Assembly (NCBI GenBank): GCA_002292945.1
Contig: DBCG01000078.1
Coordinates: 7,638 to 25,927, forward strand
Source of the DNA: Proteobacteria bacterium UBA964
Lineage (GTDB): Bacteria > Pseudomonadota > Gammaproteobacteria > Steroidobacterales > Steroidobacteraceae
DNA length: 18,290 bases
Reading direction: 5' to 3'
Below, piece by piece: positions 13,783 through 18,290 of the stretch (the first letter of the stretch is position 1; every line of letters starts with the position of its first letter). Below the pieces are notes generated by a model. The model was not told where the DNA came from. It did not search any database and saw only the letters and a program-made list of their open reading frames with translations. The position numbers and the translations under genes are program-made.

Positions 13783-14304
13783 ATGTTGGAACGCCAGATC
13801 GAAAGGATCCTGTTCGCCTGCCGTTGGTTGCTGGCACCGATGTACCTCGGCCTCGCGCTCGCCCTGTTCGCGCTCGGCGTCAAGTTCTTCCAGGAAGCCT
13901 TCCATGTCTTGCTGATGGTCGGATCCATCGCCGAAGACAGACTGGTGCTCGTGGTACTGACGCTGATCGACATCGTGCTGGTCGGCAGCCTGATCGTGAT
14001 GGTGATGTTCTCGGGCTACGAGAACTTCGTGTCGCGCATCGATGTGGCCGAAGGGAGCGAGAAGCTCGGATGGCTCGGCAGGCTCGACGCGGGCACCCTC
14101 AAGCTGAAGGTCGCCGCCTCCATCGTCGCGATCTCCTCCATCCACCTGCTGAAGGTGTTCATGGATGCCAAGACGATACCGAACGACAAGATCTTCTGGT
14201 ACGTCGTGCTGCACCTGACCTTCGTGGTCTCGGCGCTGTTGCTCGGCGTGCTAGACCGGATGTCCTTCGCCTCGCACCGAACCCACGACCGCACCGAGGG
14301 TTGA
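13783..14304 (+). CDS. yqhA: UPF0114 (YqhA) family membrane protein
   Basis: A 173-aa inner-membrane protein of unknown function in the UPF0114/YqhA family. Four hydrophobic segments lie near residues 15-37, 54-77, 105-127 and 137-157. Family-like stretches include ERILFACRWLLAPMYLGLALAL, VMVMFSGYENFVSRID and LKLKVAASIVAISSIHLL. The length is close to E. coli YqhA (~164 aa). Family members are conserved but have no established activity. ATG 13783 fits the first basic segment before TM1. The gene follows the GNAT gene by 10 nt and is convergent with gor. Confidence 0.9.
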   Translation: MLERQIERILFACRWLLAPMYLGLALALFALGVKFFQEAFHVLLMVGSIAEDRLVLVVLTLIDIVLVGSLIVMVMFSGYENFVSRIDVAEGSEKLGWLGRLDAGTLKLKVAASIVAISSIHLLKVFMDAKTIPNDKIFWYVVLHLTFVVSALLLGVLDRMSFASHRTHDRTEG

Positions 14305-14331
14305 AGGCAGCGGCGCGAGACGCCGCTCAAC
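14300..14331. terminator. Hairpin between convergent yqhA and gor
   Basis: AGCGGCG-cgaga-CGCCGCT is a perfect 7-bp stem with a 5-nt loop (14309-14327). An outer GTTG/CAAC pairing (14300-14303 with 14328-14331) extends it past a 5-nt bulge. It spans the 22-bp gap and both stop codons. There is no T-tract, so it is probably a bidirectional 3'-end structure. Confidence 0.5.
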
Positions 14332-15682
14332 GCATCGTGACGAACTCCTCGGCGCTCGTCGGATGGATCGCGATCGTATCGTCGAAGTCGCGCTTGGTGG
14401 CGCCCATGCGCAGCGCCACCGCGAACCCCTGCAACATCTCGTCGGCTCCCGCGCCGATCACATGGCAGCCGACGATGCGCTGCTCCTGCCCAACCGTCAC
14501 CAGCTTCATCTCGGCGCGGGGCTTGCGCGGCGTCAGCGCGTGATACATCGGTACGAAGCCGGAGTTATAGACCTTCACCGCCTCGGCACCGTGATGCGCC
14601 ACGGCCTCGGCCTCCGACAGGCCCACCGTGCCGATCGGGGGATGGCTGAAGACCACGGTCGGGATGTCCGAGTAATCGAGGCGTCGGTCGGTCATGCCGC
14701 CGAACACCCGATCGGACCATCGTCGACCCGCTGCGATGGCGACCGGCGTCAATTGTGCGCGTCCGGTGACATCACCGATGGCGTGGATACCCGGGATATC
14801 GGTCTGTTGAAACGCATCGACCGGGATGAAGCCGGCCGCATCGCGCGTCACGCCGGCCCGTTCGAGCCCGAGACCCTCGACCGCCGGCTCGCGACCGATG
14901 GCCCACAGCACGGTATCGAAAGGACCTGCGACCCGACCTTCCTGCAGCACGAGCCGCAGCGTACCGTCGGCGTCCCGTTCCAGCGCCTGCGGCACCGCGT
15001 GCTCGAGGAAGACGACCCCGTCGTCCTCCATGATCTTGCGCAACCCCGTTCCCAGCATGGCCTCGAAATTCCGCAGCACGCGGTCGCGACGCAGCACCAT
15101 GGTCACCTCGCTGCCGAGCGCAGCGAACACGCCGGCGAGCTCCACCGCGATGTAGCCGCTGCCCACGACCGCCACCCGCTGCGGTCGATCGGCAAGTTCG
15201 AAGAACCCGTCGGAGGTGATGCCGTGCTCCGCACCCGGGATCGCCGGCACCGAAGGACGGCCACCGGTCGCGATGACCACCTGCGGCGCTTCGAGCAGCG
15301 TGTCCCCGACACGGACCTCGTTCGGCGCGACGAACGCCGCGTGGCCGCGGAACAGATCGACCTTTCGGTTGCCGAGGTTGCGTTCGTAGATGCCGTTCAG
15401 CCGCGCGATGTAGGCGTCACGCGCCGTCCGCAACGCCGACCAATCGTGCCCGCCCAGCGTGATATCGAAGCCGTAGTGCACGGCATCGTGAGCGGCATGG
15501 GCGATCTGCGCGGCGTTCCACATCACCTTCTTCGGCACACAGCCCACGTTGACGCAGGTGCCGCCGAGGCGTGCCGACTCCGCGATCGCCACGCGCGCAC
15601 CGTACTCCGCCGCGCGCTGCGCACAGGCGAGCCCGCCGCTGCCACCGCCGATCACCACCAGGTCGTATCTAGAAGCTTGCAT
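14327..15682 (-). CDS. gor: Glutathione-disulfide reductase
   Basis: A 451-aa flavoprotein that reduces GSSG to glutathione with NADPH, in the cytoplasm. The FAD-binding GGGSGGLA spans residues 12-19. The redox-active disulfide is C43/C48 in GGTCVNVGCVPKK. The NADPH Rossmann motif is VVGSGYIAVELAGVF, followed by arginines (VLRRDRVLRNF) as in NADPH-specific Gor. The catalytic base H440 with E445 lies in the C-terminal HPTSAEEFVTMR, nearly identical to the end of E. coli Gor (450 aa). These features separate it from dihydrolipoamide and mercuric reductases. ATG 15682 has TAGGAT 6 nt upstream and no Shine-Dalgarno. It is divergent from xth across 57 bp. Confidence 0.96.
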   Translation of the reverse strand: MQASRYDLVVIGGGSGGLACAQRAAEYGARVAIAESARLGGTCVNVGCVPKKVMWNAAQIAHAAHDAVHYGFDITLGGHDWSALRTARDAYIARLNGIYERNLGNRKVDLFRGHAAFVAPNEVRVGDTLLEAPQVVIATGGRPSVPAIPGAEHGITSDGFFELADRPQRVAVVGSGYIAVELAGVFAALGSEVTMVLRRDRVLRNFEAMLGTGLRKIMEDDGVVFLEHAVPQALERDADGTLRLVLQEGRVAGPFDTVLWAIGREPAVEGLGLERAGVTRDAAGFIPVDAFQQTDIPGIHAIGDVTGRAQLTPVAIAAGRRWSDRVFGGMTDRRLDYSDIPTVVFSHPPIGTVGLSEAEAVAHHGAEAVKVYNSGFVPMYHALTPRKPRAEMKLVTVGQEQRIVGCHVIGAGADEMLQGFAVALRMGATKRDFDDTIAIHPTSAEEFVTMR

Positions 15683-15688
15683 GGCGAC

Positions 15689-15694
15689 ATCCTA
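15689..15694 (-). promoter_or_regulatory. -10-like hexamer of gor (leaderless start)
   Basis: TAGGAT on the minus strand ends exactly 6 nt before ATG 15682, putting the start codon at the expected +1. No TTGACA-like -35 and no Shine-Dalgarno are seen. Confidence 0.45.
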
Positions 15695-15696
15695 CA

Positions 15697-15707
15697 CGCG
15701 GTCCGCG
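15697..15707. promoter_or_regulatory. Small inverted repeat between gor and xth
   Basis: CGCGG-t-CCGCG is a perfect 5-bp inverted repeat just upstream of the gor -10, in the 57-bp divergent region. It could be an operator for gor or both genes, but GC-rich DNA yields such repeats by chance. Confidence 0.2.
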
Positions 15708-15727
15708 CAGCGAGGCACGGGGTGGAT

Positions 15728-15733
15728 TAACCT
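15728..15733 (+). promoter_or_regulatory. -10-like hexamer of xth (leaderless start)
   Basis: TAACCT ends 6 nt before ATG 15740, the same hexamer and spacing as at the SDR gene. It favours ATG 15740 over ATG 15734, which directly abuts the hexamer. Confidence 0.4.
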
Positions 15734-15739
15734 ATGGAC

Positions 15740-16516
15740 ATGGACACCTTGAGCATCGCCACTTGGAACGTGAACTCGCTGCGGGTCCGCCTGCCGCAAT
15801 TGGCCGAATGGTCCGCAGCGACCACCCCCGACATCATCGCGCTGCAGGAGACCAAGACCACCGACGCGGACTTTCCATCCGCCGATCTCACGGCGCTCGG
15901 TTACCACAGCGCCCATGCTGGCCAACGCACCTACAACGGCGTCGCGGTGCTGTCGCGCGAGCCGATCACCGTACTCGCCACCGAGCTGCCGGGGTTCCCG
16001 GACGAACAGCGCCGCGTGCTTGCGGTCGAGACGGCAGGTCTCACCGTGCTCGATCTCTATGTACCGAACGGACAGGCACTCGGCAGCGACAAGTTCGCCT
16101 ACAAGCTCGGTTGGCTGGCTGCATTGGCGGACTGGCTCGGCGGCGATTTCGGTCGTCGCGAGAACCTGGTCGTGCTCGGTGACTTCAACATCGCCCCGGA
16201 GGACCGCGATGTGCACGATCCGGTCAAATGGGCCGGCGGCGTACATGTCAGCCCCGAAGAACGCGCGGCGTTGCAACGGCTCACCGACGCGGGCTTCATC
16301 GACCTGTTCCGGCGTTTCGACCAAACCGAAGACAGCTTCAGCTGGTGGGACTACCGCCAAGGCGCGTTCCGTCGCAACCACGGCTTGCGCATCGACCTGA
16401 TCTTCGCCCACGCCGCGCTCGCGGCACGCTGCAGCGGCTGTCACATCGACCGCGAGCCTCGGCGTGCCGAACGCCCATCAGACCATACGCCCGTCATCGC
16501 CGAGTTCACGCGCTGA
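15740..16516 (+). CDS. xth: Exodeoxyribonuclease III (AP endonuclease)
   Basis: A 258-aa base-excision-repair enzyme that cleaves DNA at abasic sites and trims damaged 3' ends. All catalytic blocks of the ExoIII/APE1 family are visible: TWNVNSL (8-14), LQETK with metal-binding E37, YVPNG, GDFNIAPED with the Asp/Asn pair, RIDLIF, and SDHTPV with catalytic H249. The length is near E. coli XthA (268). ATG 15740 is preferred because the first strand follows and TAACCT lies 6 nt upstream; ATG 15734 would add two residues. It is divergent from gor, so two oxidative-damage functions sit back to back. Its last 39 bp overlap the end of the M15 peptidase gene on the other strand. Confidence 0.95.
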   Translation: MDTLSIATWNVNSLRVRLPQLAEWSAATTPDIIALQETKTTDADFPSADLTALGYHSAHAGQRTYNGVAVLSREPITVLATELPGFPDEQRRVLAVETAGLTVLDLYVPNGQALGSDKFAYKLGWLAALADWLGGDFGRRENLVVLGDFNIAPEDRDVHDPVKWAGGVHVSPEERAALQRLTDAGFIDLFRRFDQTEDSFSWWDYRQGAFRRNHGLRIDLIFAHAALAARCSGCHIDREPRRAERPSDHTPVIAEFTR

Positions 16517-17272
16517 CACGGGAGACAGACTCGCCATCAACGCCGTCGTCGGCGCAGCGTCCACCGCGCGGACGAAGCGCGCGTGCCAATCCTCGATACA
16601 CCGGTCGATCTCTACGGCGCCTTCCAGTTCGACCGACGACAGCGCCTCACGCAGCACTGCGGCATCGAGCCGCGCCAGACAGTCCTCTGCAACGCGGGCG
16701 TGGCTGATATGCCAGGGCTCGGGCGCGACACCGCCTCGCTCGGAGGCATAGGGCCGGAAGAACCCGAAGCGCGCCGCATGGCACGCGAGCCACGTATCGA
16801 GCCGCGCGAACGGCCCGCCCTCCCGATACTCCTCCGGCACCAGCCGGGGACGCTCGTCAGCAGGTAGCGCCGCGGCATCGTAGACATCGAGGTCGGTGCC
16901 CCAATGATGGCGGCTGGCACCGGGCAGCGCAGACCACGCGAGGATCGCCTCGATGCGCTCCGCGACGGGCAGCGACGCTGCCAGGAGCTCCCGCCCAGAC
17001 CGGTCGAGCAGTGGACGATCGCCGCGGAACTTCTCGTTCCAGATGAGGCACTGACGATCGAAGTCACGGAACGACGAGGCGGGCATGAGATCGATGCCCT
17101 CGTGTGCGGCAGCGGCGCGCAGCGCCAGGAACGGACCCGCCACGGCGGCGTGCAGCAGGCAGCGTGGCGACTCGAGCTGGAGCAGGTGGCTGCGCGCGCG
17201 CCCGGTGAGTTCCTGCGCATCGAGCGGGCGGAAGTCGGTGTCGTCAAGGTGAGGCATCACGGGATGCAGCAT
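16478..17272 (-). CDS. M15-family (VanY-like D-Ala-D-Ala carboxypeptidase) metallopeptidase
   Basis: A 264-aa protein with the zinc-site pattern of peptidase family M15B: SSFRDFDRQ (66-74), RHHWGTDLDVYD with H122 and D129 seven residues apart, and EPWHISH with E185 and H188. In the family, His/Asp/His bind zinc and Glu is catalytic, removing D-alanine or cutting peptidoglycan stem peptides. No N-terminal signal peptide or lipobox is visible, which is odd for a wall enzyme, so cytoplasmic muropeptide processing or another exit route is possible. ATG 17272 and ATG 17257 are both usable; neither has a Shine-Dalgarno. A TATGCT 11 nt before 17257 would fit the short form. GTG 17317 is less likely because it lies at the yheS promoter. 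Its 3' end overlaps xth antisense by 39 bp. Confidence 0.8.
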   Translation of the reverse strand: MLHPVMPHLDDTDFRPLDAQELTGRARSHLLQLESPRCLLHAAVAGPFLALRAAAAHEGIDLMPASSFRDFDRQCLIWNEKFRGDRPLLDRSGRELLAASLPVAERIEAILAWSALPGASRHHWGTDLDVYDAAALPADERPRLVPEEYREGGPFARLDTWLACHAARFGFFRPYASERGGVAPEPWHISHARVAEDCLARLDAAVLREALSSVELEGAVEIDRCIEDWHARFVRAVDAAPTTALMASLSPVSARELGDDGRMV

Positions 17273-17325
17273 ACCGGATGCACCACGACCTGCTGGAACA
17301 GCGACCCGCGGACCCACGGAACGCC

Positions 17326-17331
17326 TAAAAT
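17326..17331 (+). promoter_or_regulatory. -10-like hexamer of yheS (leaderless GTG start)
   Basis: TAAAAT ends exactly 6 nt before GTG 17338, so the GTG would be at +1. No Shine-Dalgarno or clear -35 is present. Confidence 0.5.
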
Positions 17332-17337
17332 CGGCCC

Positions 17338-18290
<953 letters not shown>

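Noticed and set aside
14363..15730. 455-codon plus-strand open frame antisense to gor
   Set aside because: Gor is unmistakable on the other strand; the antisense translation has no domain and a typical shadow composition.

Overview
The window is 18.3 kb of GC-rich, gene-dense bacterial chromosome. PyrE, GabD, PutP, Gor, YheS and the S9 oligopeptidase all resemble the gammaproteobacterial members of their families, often down to E. coli residue numbering. With the high GC content this suggests a GC-rich gammaproteobacterium (Xanthomonadales/Nevskiales-like is a guess). I see no tRNA, rRNA, insertion sequence, CRISPR array, phage gene or compositional break. This looks like housekeeping and stress-response core genome, and I found no clearly new multi-gene system.

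Layout, left to right. (1) 1-5926, plus strand: the end of pyrE, gabD, a Bcr/CflA-type MFS exporter overlapping gabD by 4 nt, a secreted-type oligopeptidase B, and a VOC protein overlapping it by 4 nt. (2) 5961-8302, minus strand: putP followed closely by a DcsG-like ATP-grasp ligase. (3) 8398-9420, plus: a TerC-family membrane protein. (4) 9441-13173, minus: an iron-sulfur photolyase, then a tight SDR / VOC / alpha-beta hydrolase operon. (5) 13242-14304, plus: a GNAT acetyltransferase and a YqhA-family membrane protein. (6) 14327-15682, minus: glutathione reductase. (7) 15740-16516, plus: exonuclease III. (8) 16478-17272, minus: an M15 (VanY-like) peptidase whose 3' end overlaps xth by 39 bp. 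(9) 17338 to the edge, plus: the first half of the ABC-F protein YheS. Noncoding gaps are all at most about 100 bp.

Functional themes: several genes fit oxidative, light or electrophile stress (gor, xth, photolyase, two VOC proteins, SDR, hydrolase). Others handle amino acids and peptides (gabD, putP, oligopeptidase B, ATP-grasp ligase).

The most interesting pattern is regulatory. Many genes that start a transcript have a TANNNT -10-like hexamer only 5-9 nt before the start codon (exactly 6 nt in four cases) and no Shine-Dalgarno. That predicts leaderless or nearly leaderless mRNAs. Downstream genes of the operons, and putP, instead carry clear Shine-Dalgarno sequences. Three of the four convergent gene junctions hold a hairpin without a T-tract; the fourth is the overlapping xth/M15 pair.
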